Part shown: piece by piece, positions 16,308 through 24,107 of the stretch
Position numbering within the stretch: the stretch's first letter is position 1
How the letters are laid out: every line of letters begins with the position of its first letter
Assembly: GCA_024684055.1 (NCBI GenBank)
Contig: JAIKXN010000018.1
Coordinates: 1 to 33,813, forward strand
Source: Lachnospiraceae bacterium
GTDB taxonomy: Bacteria; Bacillota; Clostridia; Lachnospirales; Lachnospiraceae
Length of the DNA stretch: 33,813 bases
Reading direction: 5' to 3'
Notes under the pieces: generated by a model
Seen by the model: only the letters and a program-made list of their open reading frames with translations
Database searches by the model: none
Told to the model about the DNA's origin: nothing
Position numbers and translations under genes: made by a program

Positions 16308-16490
16308 TTTTAGTTATTTAGTCGGGGCAATACATTTTTTCGGAAGCAGAACATTCTGTCGAGGCAATGCATTTTTCTTAAGAGCAGAGCAATTTTACCG
16401 GGCATGTGCTTTTGCCGGAACAGAGCAATTTTACCAGGCATGTGCTTTTGCCGGAACAGATTATTTTACATGTTGCTTCACACATTTTTT
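16308..16490 (-). repeat. Diverged ~36-nt tandem repeat array in an operon spacer
   Basis: The 205-nt spacer between two operon genes is almost filled by about five copies of a 36-39 nt unit. Two central copies (16380-16415 and 16416-16451) share 31 nt with one mismatch. Flanking copies (16308-16340 partial, 16341-16379, 16452-16490) are diverged but align around the cggaa...cag...ggca...tttt pattern. Each central copy can form a 6-bp hairpin with one bulged base (16398-16418, 16434-16454), and the single difference between them (g/a at 16400/16436) falls on the bulge. No coding frame is likely. Confidence 0.75.
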
Positions 16491-16495
16491 AACGG

Positions 16496-17491
16496 CTACT
16501 TTTCAACTGGTTTGCCTTTAATGAACATGATCTTGTTGTGCACCCATTTGCTAAACTTCGGGGCACGGCTTAAGATCTTAAGATTTCTTCTGTCTTTGGG
16601 TGCAAGGTAACTGTTGGTGTCGATATCTTTTCTCCACTCTTTGAGTTCCCTTAAAACCTTATCCGCCATCGGATTGTTTTTCATCTTCGAAAGCGGCGTG
16701 TGAAGTGTATAATCAAGCCTCTGGTAAAGCTGGAATTTCCTTGCTTCTTCCTTGAGCGACGGATGTTTTTCATCCACAAGTTTTGCGACCATGTCGGAAT
16801 TTTCTATCATGCAGTCGTAGAAAAGATTCTTATAAACATTTCTCGTGTTGCTTCCGAAACGAAGGATGATATTGTAACCCGTTATCTCGTAGGTGTAGAT
16901 ATTATCGATCTCTTCCTGCATGTAAACAAGAAGTTCGAAATCCTCATTAAGTCTTCCTTCGTTGAAAGAAAATCTTTTCATGAAGTCCGCTTTGATCATC
17001 TTCGTGCAGAATGAGCTGTCGCCGAGGTGAAGCAGAAGTTCTCTTAAATATTCTTCCGAGGTTTCCTTTACAATCTTTCCGCTGTCCTTTAACGGACCGC
17101 TTTCAAGCGTGCCGTCCTCGTTTCTGCAGACTGCCATGCACTGTGCGATCATTGCATCTTCGTTTTCGTCAAAAACCTTCGAAAGATTTTCCACAATGTC
17201 GGGTTCATAATAATCATCCGAATCACAGAAACAGATGTATTCGCCTTTGGCCTCTTTTATGCCGACATTTCTGGCACTCGAGGAACCGCCGTTTTCTTTG
17301 TGAATGCATTTTACTCTTGAGTCTTTCTCTTCGTAGGCTCTGCACATAGAAAGTGAATCATCCTTTGAGCCGTCATCAACAAGTATTACCTCAAGGTTTT
17401 TATATGTCTGGGAAAGAATCGCGTCAACGCATCTTTCCAAATATGCTGTTGAATTGTAAACCGGTACTATTACCGAAACAAGAGCGTCCAT
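16496..17491 (-). CDS. Glycosyltransferase family 2
   Basis: 331 residues from ATG 17491. GT-A motifs: VSVIVPVYNSTAYLERCVDAILSQTYKNLEVILVDDGSKDDS at the N-terminus, ENGGSSSARNVGI, and CFCDSDDYYEPD as the DxD site. The C-terminal ~200 residues are soluble and lack membrane helices, ending in a basic segment (HNKIMFIKGKPVEK) that may touch the membrane. I chose 17491 because AGGAG lies 6 nt upstream and the GT2 fold begins at once; an in-frame upstream codon (17596) would lie inside the preceding GT4 gene. The gap to that gene is 14 nt. It adds one sugar to the growing repeat unit; donor and linkage are unknown. Confidence 0.88.
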   Translation of the reverse strand: MDALVSVIVPVYNSTAYLERCVDAILSQTYKNLEVILVDDGSKDDSLSMCRAYEEKDSRVKCIHKENGGSSSARNVGIKEAKGEYICFCDSDDYYEPDIVENLSKVFDENEDAMIAQCMAVCRNEDGTLESGPLKDSGKIVKETSEEYLRELLLHLGDSSFCTKMIKADFMKRFSFNEGRLNEDFELLVYMQEEIDNIYTYEITGYNIILRFGSNTRNVYKNLFYDCMIENSDMVAKLVDEKHPSLKEEARKFQLYQRLDYTLHTPLSKMKNNPMADKVLRELKEWRKDIDTNSYLAPKDRRNLKILSRAPKFSKWVHNKIMFIKGKPVEK

Positions 17492-17505
17492 TAATTCTCC
17501 TGCCG

Positions 17506-18708
17506 TCAGTCTGCATATTTGTCGAGTCCGAGAAGATGTCTGTACATCTTTCTCTGATGTATGACTTTTGCTTCGCTGATCGGTCCGTGTTTCCACGGTT
17601 CAACTCTGTCTTCAAGGATCATTTTCGAAAACTCAAGCAGTCTTAATGCCGCCGTTTCGTGATTCCAGAGTTCCTCGATGGTTTCATACGCATTCTCGCC
17701 AAGCGATAATCTCCATTTCTGATCCTTGGAAAGTTCAATAACTCGCGCTGCCATCTGTTTGAAATTTCCCGACTTGAAAATAAGTCCGTTCTGTCTGTGT
17801 TTGATAAGTGTGGGAACCGCTCCCGCAGCATGAGAAGCAACTATCGCACAGCCCGAATTCATGGCTTCGTTGCAGACCGCTCCCCAGCCTTCTTTGTAAT
17901 CGCTCGTAAAAATGAAAATATCCGAAGTGTTCATTGCTTCTCTTACTTCTTCGGGATTTTTCGATCCGAGCATTTCTATTCTGTCCGATAAATTGTACTT
18001 ATCAATCTGACTCTCTATTTCATTTTTCATATCTCCGTCGCCGATGACTCTGATATAATAAGATATTTCTTTTCTGTCAAGGATTCTCGCAAGCTTTATA
18101 ATGCTTTCGGGGTGTTTCCAGTCAATCAGTCTTCCCGCCCAGAGGATCTCGAGTTTTTCGTGGCTTCTTCTTAAATCTCTTCTGTCTTTTCTTTCATCTT
18201 CCGTATACCTGATGAACTCGGGGAAATATCCCCATTTAAAGCGTTTGCCGGGATATGCTTTTATGATGTTAAAATCATCTGCAACATAAGCTCCGGAACA
18301 GAGAAGATAAACCTTTGCGTCCGAATATCTGGTATGATCGTGGTATTTTTTTCTCAATCCCCTCGGGGATACGCATTTCCACTGACCTTCCTTGTAAAGT
18401 CTTTCGGAATAACGGATGACAGGTTTGCCGGATTCGAGTCTTTCGGAAATGATCGACTCATTTTCACAGCCTCCGAAAACGACTATATCGGATTCCATTA
18501 TGAGTTTTTTGCACTCTTCTTCCTGCTCGTAATATTTTTTCAGGTATTTCAGATTGTCAAAGTCGCCGCCCCAGCCCATTTTGATTCTTTCTTCTTCCAT
18601 GGGCTCGGTCTGTATGAATACATAATCATCTCCCAGTTTTTCGTAAAGAACATTGCTTACCGGAATCTGATGATGATTTATATAATTTGAAACAAATGTT
18701 AATTTCAT
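17506..18708 (-). CDS. Glycosyltransferase family 4 (GT-B)
   Basis: 400 residues. The N-terminal Rossmann half begins KLTFVSNYINHHQIPVSN. The C-terminal half shows the GT4 signature: ILWAGRLIDWKHPE (donor domain start), IGDGDMKNEIE, RIEMLGSKNPEEV, and the nucleotide-sugar E-x7-E site EGWGAVCNEAMNSGCAIVAS. Retaining sugar transfer from a nucleotide donor in the cytoplasm is expected. ATG 18708 overlaps the stop of the upstream GT4 by 4 nt (ATGA) with little SD of its own, so it is translationally coupled. The two GT4s probably act consecutively on the lipid-linked acceptor; donor unknown. Confidence 0.88.
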   Translation of the reverse strand: MKLTFVSNYINHHQIPVSNVLYEKLGDDYVFIQTEPMEEERIKMGWGGDFDNLKYLKKYYEQEEECKKLIMESDIVVFGGCENESIISERLESGKPVIRYSERLYKEGQWKCVSPRGLRKKYHDHTRYSDAKVYLLCSGAYVADDFNIIKAYPGKRFKWGYFPEFIRYTEDERKDRRDLRRSHEKLEILWAGRLIDWKHPESIIKLARILDRKEISYYIRVIGDGDMKNEIESQIDKYNLSDRIEMLGSKNPEEVREAMNTSDIFIFTSDYKEGWGAVCNEAMNSGCAIVASHAAGAVPTLIKHRQNGLIFKSGNFKQMAARVIELSKDQKWRLSLGENAYETIEELWNHETAALRLLEFSKMILEDRVEPWKHGPISEAKVIHQRKMYRHLLGLDKYAD

Positions 18709-19982
18709 ATTTTCTTTGCCGCTATTTCATCATAAATTTCCAAAAGCCTTTTGTAATTTGCGTCGGGATCGTGTGTGATGCGTGCCTTTTTCGAAGCCTT
18801 GTCGCACATTTCTTTTTGCTGATCGCTTCCGTTCATCGAAAAGCATTTTTTCACGCTTTCGATTAAAGCTTTTTCGTCGAGGGAAGGATAAATAAAGCCT
18901 TCGTCGTCACTCATTAAGTTCCTAACTCCGCCCACATCGCTTGATATCGCAGGCATCGAAAGAAGCATTGCCTCGCCGAGCGAATTGGGTGAATTTTCCA
19001 TCATCGAAGGCGAAATGAATGCATTGCTCTTTAAATATCTTTCCTTCATCTTGTCGGCATTAAGCGGGCCCGTGAAAAACACGTTTTCCTCAAGACCGCC
19101 ATCTTTGATAAGTTTTCGGACATATTTTCCGTATGTGCCGATGAGGATTTTTTTCTTTAACGAATCTTCACCGGTAATTATATTTCCCGCCACATAAAGT
19201 TTTACATCCGGATACTCTTTTTTTATTTCGGTAAGGGCACGAAGAAGAACGTGAAGTCCCTTTATCGGATAGTCCCCCTGACTAGCGAAAAGGGTGTGTT
19301 TCTCGCATTTTTCATACTCCCATTTACCGTCATAAAAATTACTTCTCAAGGTTTCGTTCATGAAGTAATATTCTGCTTTCGGATTATATTCGGATGTGTA
19401 TTTTTTATCCCAGTCCGTTCTTCCGGTGACGTTTTGGGCAAGCTTTATCGCCTCGATCTCATTCTCACCGCGCTTAACGAACTTTTCTTTCTGCTCTTTT
19501 AAATTGTCGCTTTTTAACCTGTCGCGAAGTGTTTCCTTTTCAATTATTTCTTCGGGAAGGCCGTCGAAATAATGCTTTGCGTAAACACTGCACAGCCCCT
19601 GAATCCCGATGAGGATTTTCGAGGTGTCATCAGCCGCTTTGCAAACCGCAAGAGTATGAGGATATTCGGTTCCGAAAATATGGATAACATCGGGTTTGAA
19701 ATCCTCGAGGATAGTTTTAAAACGACTCTCAAGCGCTTCGTTGTATTCCTCGGGAACGGCAGTGTTATCATCATACCCGTATGCCGTAACCTCGTATTCG
19801 CCCTTGTAGGAAGCGAACCCGGAACCGCCGTTAAAACATATTCCGAGTTCGAGATTTTTGTCATTCTCGGCGATGATCTTTTCCGACAGACCGGCAAGCC
19901 AGCCTTCTTTGTTGGGTACGTTTATATTCAGATGTTCAGCTATTACCGGAATGCACTGATTGCATACCCAAAGTACTCTCAT
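18705..19982 (-). CDS. Glycosyltransferase family 4 (GT-B)
   Basis: About 425 residues from ATG 19982 (MRVLWVCNQCIPVIAEHL). The frame is open to ATG 20081 (458 residues), but the extra 33 residues are Arg/Lys-rich and encoded by a spacer that carries a 20-nt direct repeat with a 38-nt period. That period is not a multiple of three, so the repeat reads in two different frames, arguing against coding. Motifs: DVIHIFGTEYPHTLA, GLHVLLRALTEIKKEYPDVKLYVAG, VFFTGPLNADKMKERY, and the E-x7-E site MENSPNSLGEAMLLSMPAISSDVGG. A retaining cytoplasmic GT. The SD for 19982 (AAGGA) is about 14 nt away, a little far, so the start is not certain. Confidence 0.83.
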   Translation of the reverse strand: MRVLWVCNQCIPVIAEHLNINVPNKEGWLAGLSEKIIAENDKNLELGICFNGGSGFASYKGEYEVTAYGYDDNTAVPEEYNEALESRFKTILEDFKPDVIHIFGTEYPHTLAVCKAADDTSKILIGIQGLCSVYAKHYFDGLPEEIIEKETLRDRLKSDNLKEQKEKFVKRGENEIEAIKLAQNVTGRTDWDKKYTSEYNPKAEYYFMNETLRSNFYDGKWEYEKCEKHTLFASQGDYPIKGLHVLLRALTEIKKEYPDVKLYVAGNIITGEDSLKKKILIGTYGKYVRKLIKDGGLEENVFFTGPLNADKMKERYLKSNAFISPSMMENSPNSLGEAMLLSMPAISSDVGGVRNLMSDDEGFIYPSLDEKALIESVKKCFSMNGSDQQKEMCDKASKKARITHDPDANYKRLLEIYDEIAAKKI

Positions 19983-19997
19983 ATTCGGCTTATTTAT

Positions 19998-20055
19998 CCT
20001 TTCGAACCGGGCTTCTGTTGTCTGACTGTGTATGACCTTTCGAACCGGGCTTCTG
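19998..20055. repeat. 20-nt direct repeat, 38-nt period, upstream of a GT4
   Basis: cctttcgaaccgggcttctg occurs at 19998-20017 and again at 20036-20055, identical over 20 nt. It lies in the spacer between GT2 (20088) and GT4 (19982) if the shorter GT4 start is used. Confidence 0.85.
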
Positions 20056-20087
20056 CCATGTGTCTTTTTTCGGTTCTCCATCCTGCT

Positions 20088-20876
20088 TTATTTAGCTCTG
20101 TAAACTTTCTTCTTTAGCGAATTGTATGCACCCGCGAATATGCTCTTTTGCGCTATCCACGTTCTTAAAGGCTGAAGCGTGAGTCGCATGATCCTCCGAT
20201 AGTGATTGGCTTTCTTTTCGCCCATGTATTTGACCACTATCTCGCGGTGTTCTTCCATGTTGCGCTTTCTGTTTTCGCTCGTTTCGGAATAGCCGCCTCC
20301 CTCGTACGAAGCAACCGTAATTCCGAGATACGCGGGGCGAATATTCTTTACAAAATAACTTCTTAAAAAGAAATCATAATCCGCACGTATTTTATATTTC
20401 AGATCAAAACCGTCATCGTCCCAGAGTGTCCTGTCGAATATGCAGGACTGGTGATTGGGCATGTGACGGTAACAAACGGATTCCGTTATTTCGCCGGGCT
20501 GGCTGATGATCTCTTTTGCGTTGCAAAAATATGCGTCGCCGTAATAAATTCTCCGGCCCGGATTCGCATTTATAAATTCTCCGGCTTTCTTTAAAACATC
20601 CGCGTCATAAAATTCATCGCCGCAGTTCATAAAGATCACGTAATCGCCTGATGCGTGCGAAACCGCCTGATTCATCGCATCGTAGATGCCGGAATCTTTT
20701 TCGTCGAAAACTTTTATTCTCTCATCTTTCGGCAGTGTCTCGAGACTTGCGTCCTTCGAACCGCCGTCTTTTACGATGACTTCAAAATCGCTTTCCGTCT
20801 GCGAAAGAATGTTTTTTACTGTATTCGTTAATTTGTCTCCGGCATTGAAACATACCGTTATAACACTAAAAAGCAT
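20088..20876 (-). CDS. Glycosyltransferase family 2, WcaE/WfgS-like
   Basis: 262 residues from ATG 20876. Motifs of the WfgS/WcaE-like GT2 subgroup: FSVITVCFNAGDKLTNTV, VKDGGSKDASLE, EKDSGIYDAMNQAVSHASGDYVIFMNCGDEFYD (N-C-G-D in the DxD region is usual for this group), and MPNHQSCIFDRTLW. No membrane helices; the C-terminus is basic. A TTG at 20888 is in frame, but ATG 20876 has the better-placed GGGA site (7 nt). A hairpin (20890-20908) ends 13 nt upstream of the start codon. It adds a sugar to the lipid-linked intermediate; donor unknown. Confidence 0.88.
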   Translation of the reverse strand: MLFSVITVCFNAGDKLTNTVKNILSQTESDFEVIVKDGGSKDASLETLPKDERIKVFDEKDSGIYDAMNQAVSHASGDYVIFMNCGDEFYDADVLKKAGEFINANPGRRIYYGDAYFCNAKEIISQPGEITESVCYRHMPNHQSCIFDRTLWDDDGFDLKYKIRADYDFFLRSYFVKNIRPAYLGITVASYEGGGYSETSENRKRNMEEHREIVVKYMGEKKANHYRRIMRLTLQPLRTWIAQKSIFAGAYNSLKKKVYRAK

Positions 20877-20889
20877 TTTTATTCCCAAT

Positions 20890-20996
20890 GTGCGTTTTCA
20901 AACCGCACACTTTCTCAATTTATGCAATATATAATCCGCCCGGGGAGTACGTTCGAAGGAATGAAACTCTCCGATCCGCACATTTTCTCAGTTTAT
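20890..20996 (-). repeat. Hairpin plus near-identical 21-nt direct repeats in the EpsG-GT2 spacer
   Basis: GTGCG/CGCAC arms (20890-20894, 20904-20908, 9-nt loop) form a hairpin just upstream of the GT2 start. A 21-nt element at 20903-20923 recurs at 20976-20996 with 19/21 matches; the second copy runs into the last codons and stop of epsG. The 99-nt spacer holds no gene. Confidence 0.6.
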
Positions 20997-22094
20997 AATC
21001 CAGTTAAAATACGGTATAAGTCTTGTTCCGTTGTACTGACTCGAATAGATGAAATATGCGTAATATGCAAATCCGACAGCAACGATCAGAACTTTCAGCA
21101 CTGTGCGGACCCATTTTTTCGGTATGGCATCGATGAGCGCAGGCACAAGCAGTATCTGGAAAATATTGAAGTAATATCCAATCCTTGAGACAACGGGAAG
21201 GAACGAGCAGCAGACGTAAACAATCGTTGCGAAAATATTCATGTTGAAATAGAATCTGTTTCTTTCATTGTCTTTTATGACTTTTTTGTATAAAACGATT
21301 GCGAAAACAAGGACCGCGATGCATCTTGCAATATTTATGTAGCTTACATCACCCGTATCATAAATCGTGTTTTCGTACTGCGGATATATCAAAAATACAA
21401 GTCTTCTGTAAACGTTCGGAAGCGCGAGGAGACTTATTCCGAAAAGCGAAATGAGTGCTATAAACCAGGGCTTCCATTTTATCTTTCCGAGAGGATACGC
21501 CACGAGTACGAGCAGTATCGATATATGGAAAGTCGATGCCAGAAGTATCATCAGAACGAACTTCCAGTATTCTTTTTTGAAGATGTATCTTATCGAATAA
21601 AAAGCTACCGAAAAAGCGAGATAACTTCTTATCGAATTAAAGCTCGAAGCATAATAACCGAGGAGCATGAACATCGAAAACGAAACAAAGAAATCTTCGC
21701 TGAACTCCTCGAGCCCCTTCATAAAAAAGAAGATGGTCGCAAAAGCTACGATTGCAAAAATGATGATATACTGCTTGCCGTCGTATCCGAACAGTTTCTG
21801 CACTACTTTTACGAGTATGTTAAACCCGAATTCGGTCGCAACGGATTTATCTCTGTTCTGCGCAAGGAGATTGAAGATCGACGTATAGCTCCAGTAATCT
21901 CCGCCCACTGCTATTCGCGTCGCCGAAACTCCGAAAAGCAGGAAGAAGATCATCGAATACAGTATCTTGTTTTTAACCTGTCCCCTTGTTCTTTCGGGAC
22001 ATTCGAAGAAGCCTTTTTCGGGCTTAGCAACTTCCCTGTCCGAAAAGAATGCGATCAGAATCGTAATCGCCGCAAGTACCAAATAAACAGCCAT
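20988..22094 (-). CDS. EpsG/Wzy-type polysaccharide polymerase
   Basis: 368 residues with about 10 membrane helices. The EpsG (PF14897) pattern is visible: RIAVGGDYWSYTSIF (60-74), FGFNILVKVVQKLFG (89-103), the core SSFNSIRSYLAFSVAFYSIRYI (150-171), then WKFVLMILLASTFHISILL (177-195). It would polymerise lipid-linked repeat units on the outer face of the membrane, in partnership with the Wzz-like protein encoded two genes upstream. ATG 22094 overlaps the stop of the preceding GT2 by one base (TGATG) with AAGGG upstream. As a Wzy-type polymerase it implies a block-polymerised polymer. The linkage cannot be predicted. Confidence 0.9.
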   Translation of the reverse strand: MAVYLVLAAITILIAFFSDREVAKPEKGFFECPERTRGQVKNKILYSMIFFLLFGVSATRIAVGGDYWSYTSIFNLLAQNRDKSVATEFGFNILVKVVQKLFGYDGKQYIIIFAIVAFATIFFFMKGLEEFSEDFFVSFSMFMLLGYYASSFNSIRSYLAFSVAFYSIRYIFKKEYWKFVLMILLASTFHISILLVLVAYPLGKIKWKPWFIALISLFGISLLALPNVYRRLVFLIYPQYENTIYDTGDVSYINIARCIAVLVFAIVLYKKVIKDNERNRFYFNMNIFATIVYVCCSFLPVVSRIGYYFNIFQILLVPALIDAIPKKWVRTVLKVLIVAVGFAYYAYFIYSSQYNGTRLIPYFNWIIN

Positions 22095-22891
22095 CAGTAT
22101 CCCTTTTTCATCAGTTCAAAGCCTTCTTTTATTCCGGCTTTCATTAGTCTGTTTGCTTCTTTTCTCTTTATTTCACCCCTGTACATTTCTTTTTTTACGA
22201 GGATGAAACGAAGGCGCCAGAGCCAGGCGCTCTTTTTGTATAGAAAGGCGAAAAGCACGCCTCTGTCAAAGAAAAATTTCTCCGTATATCCGTTAAACCA
22301 TGTCGATTCGTTTTCTTCTTCCATGCCGATAAGCGTGTCGGTCGAATACATTTTTATTCCTGCCCGAAACGCATCCATCAGGAAAAGAGAATCTTCGCCG
22401 TTACTGTATTTTGCACCGCCTCCGAAGAGTGTGGAAAATCTCACGTTTTTGTTTATAAGGCACTCTCTTCTTACCGCTATGCTGTATGCGGGATATCTTC
22501 CGATGCCGTATTTCGAAAGTTTTTTAAAGCCTTCGTTCACATAGGTTCTTCTGGCTTCGCATACCGAAAAATTAAACATTATCATGTCCGCTTCGGGACG
22601 GTTTTCGAACTCGCCGATAACCTTTTTTTCATAATCGTCTTCGTAGACTATATCGTCGTCTCCGAAAAGAAGGATGTCGCCGAAAGAGTTGTCGATGCAC
22701 ATGTTTCTGCTCTCTCCGACGCCTCTTTTTGACGATTCGATAATAACGATCTTCCTGCCGTCAATCTCTTTTTCGGTTACCGAATCGCGGTCGCACTGAT
22801 TGACTATCACCGCATCGGAACTTAAATGCATTTTTCTTATCAGTTCATCCGTATCAACTTTCAGAGCCGATATCAGAAGCGTTAATCGCAT
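22094..22891 (-). CDS. Glycosyltransferase family 2
   Basis: 265 residues from ATG 22891, behind GAGG (9 nt); a TTG at 22897 is also in frame. It overlaps the end of the co-polymerase gene by 38 nt. The fold is a short GT2: N-terminal RLTLLISALKVDTDELIRKM, KRGVGESRNMCID (the acceptor-side SxARN-like stretch), DILLFGDDDIVYEDDYE (DDD metal site), and a later NGEDSLFLMDAF segment (ED base motif). No membrane helix; the C-terminal region is Lys/Arg-rich. The opening motif differs from the common VIIPVYN form but matches a subgroup found in Firmicute capsule loci. Donor unknown. Confidence 0.82.
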   Translation of the reverse strand: MRLTLLISALKVDTDELIRKMHLSSDAVIVNQCDRDSVTEKEIDGRKIVIIESSKRGVGESRNMCIDNSFGDILLFGDDDIVYEDDYEKKVIGEFENRPEADMIMFNFSVCEARRTYVNEGFKKLSKYGIGRYPAYSIAVRRECLINKNVRFSTLFGGGAKYSNGEDSLFLMDAFRAGIKMYSTDTLIGMEEENESTWFNGYTEKFFFDRGVLFAFLYKKSAWLWRLRFILVKKEMYRGEIKRKEANRLMKAGIKEGFELMKKGY

Positions 22892-24107
22892 TGTCAATTT
22901 CCTCTTTCAGTTTCCTTGTTGACGATGAGAATGCCGAGAAAACATATCTCTTTATCAGGTCGGAGTTAACATCGTAAAGAATCACGCCGATCACGTTTGC
23001 TCCCTGAAGTCTTAATATATCAAGGGCTCTTTCCACCTGCTTGCCGTTGTGATCCCCTGATTTTATCAGAAGGATTACGGCTTCGTATTTCGAAACGCAG
23101 GATGCGATGTTGGGGTCCCTGTTAACCGAGCCCGGTGCGAAAAGTTCGTATTCGGGACTCGAGAAATAAGCGTCTTCTTTTTTGATGACCGAACGGTCTA
23201 TATTAAAAATTTCTTCGTCCTTCTTTTCCTTAACAACGGAATTAAGAAGGTTAACAACATAATCGTAATTCTCGGAAAGAGAAGTATCCACAACAGCGAT
23301 TCTTTTGTAATCGCGTGTGACTTTTAAGAAGTTGACCTGAAGCCAGAGTCTGTAAAATTCCGTCTTTTTGTTCTGCTTTCTCTTCATGTCACCCAGGTAG
23401 GAATCCTGTTTGTTGATTGAATATTTGCGCATGCTGTCGGTCGTGATTCCGAGTGTGGGGATGCCGTATCTTATTTCGCTGGTCGAAGGGATGTAGATCG
23501 AATCGTCCCAGACAAAATAAAGCGCCACAAGAAATGCTGCGATAACTGCACCGACGATCGCGCCGGTTACCGACATTTCCATTGTTCTGTCTTCGAATCC
23601 CACAACTTCTGCATACGTTGCCGATTTTATGATCTTTGCGGCATCGATTTCTTTAAGTTCAGGGGCAAAACGTGCGACTGCTGCCGCGTATTTATTCGCA
23701 AGAAGTCTTGCTTCCGCCTGGCTTGTGGACTGAGCCGATACCACGACGATCCTCGTGTCCGTAAGAAGGGTTGCACTGACTTTTTCCATTACTTCATCAA
23801 GTTCGAGTCCTCTTCCGATCTCTTCCGCAGCGTACTCCGCTATGATGTCGTTGTATATAAGCGACTCCCAGGTCTGCTTGTTTATATAGACATTTTCGAT
23901 TTCCACATTGTCGATATACTGAAGATAAACCTGCGCTTCGGCCTTGTATTCAGGTCTTCCGCCAAGAACGTTCTTTACGAAATAATAGGTTCCGCCAAAG
24001 ACTATAGCGCCGATACATATTCCGTAAATAACGAATCTCAGTCTTCTTAACGAAACAAGAACAAGAAGCCTGAAATCAACCGGTTCTTTACTGTACGGTA
24101 CTTTCAT
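22854..24107 (-). CDS. Wzz-like polysaccharide co-polymerase with degenerate BY-kinase domain
   Basis: 417 residues. The N-terminal Wzz/YveK-type part has two membrane helices (about 24-47 and 178-200) around an extracellular segment. Residues ~245-385 look like a bacterial tyrosine (BY) kinase domain: KTEFYRLWLQVNF (249-260) corresponds to the EX2RX2R oligomerisation motif, and YEAVILLIKSGDHNGKQVERALDILRLQGANVIGVILYDVN (341-381) to the kinase C-terminal half. At the Walker A position the sequence is AVVDTSLSENYDYVVN (271-286), without the GKS/T lysine, and no DxD Walker A' is seen. The C-terminal tail has no Tyr cluster. It probably controls chain length without phosphotransfer. AGGAGG precedes ATG 24107; 20-nt overlap with the phosphotransferase gene. 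Confidence 0.82.
   Translation of the reverse strand: MKVPYSKEPVDFRLLVLVSLRRLRFVIYGICIGAIVFGGTYYFVKNVLGGRPEYKAEAQVYLQYIDNVEIENVYINKQTWESLIYNDIIAEYAAEEIGRGLELDEVMEKVSATLLTDTRIVVVSAQSTSQAEARLLANKYAAAVARFAPELKEIDAAKIIKSATYAEVVGFEDRTMEMSVTGAIVGAVIAAFLVALYFVWDDSIYIPSTSEIRYGIPTLGITTDSMRKYSINKQDSYLGDMKRKQNKKTEFYRLWLQVNFLKVTRDYKRIAVVDTSLSENYDYVVNLLNSVVKEKKDEEIFNIDRSVIKKEDAYFSSPEYELFAPGSVNRDPNIASCVSKYEAVILLIKSGDHNGKQVERALDILRLQGANVIGVILYDVNSDLIKRYVFSAFSSSTRKLKEEIDNAINASDIGSES

Noticed and set aside
16308-16490. Possible CRISPR array, because the repeat period is ~36 nt
   Set aside because: The repeats are directly abutting with no unique spacers, copies diverge strongly, and no cas gene is present.
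20081-20081. ATG 20081 as start of the GT4 gene
   Set aside because: No properly spaced SD (AGG abuts the ATG), the added residues are encoded by a non-triplet repeat, and the GT4 fold begins at 19982.
21525-22544. Long open frame on the plus strand opposite epsG and the GT2
   Set aside because: It has no family resemblance, is rich in Arg/Ser/His of antisense type, and lies wholly against two well-supported minus-strand genes.
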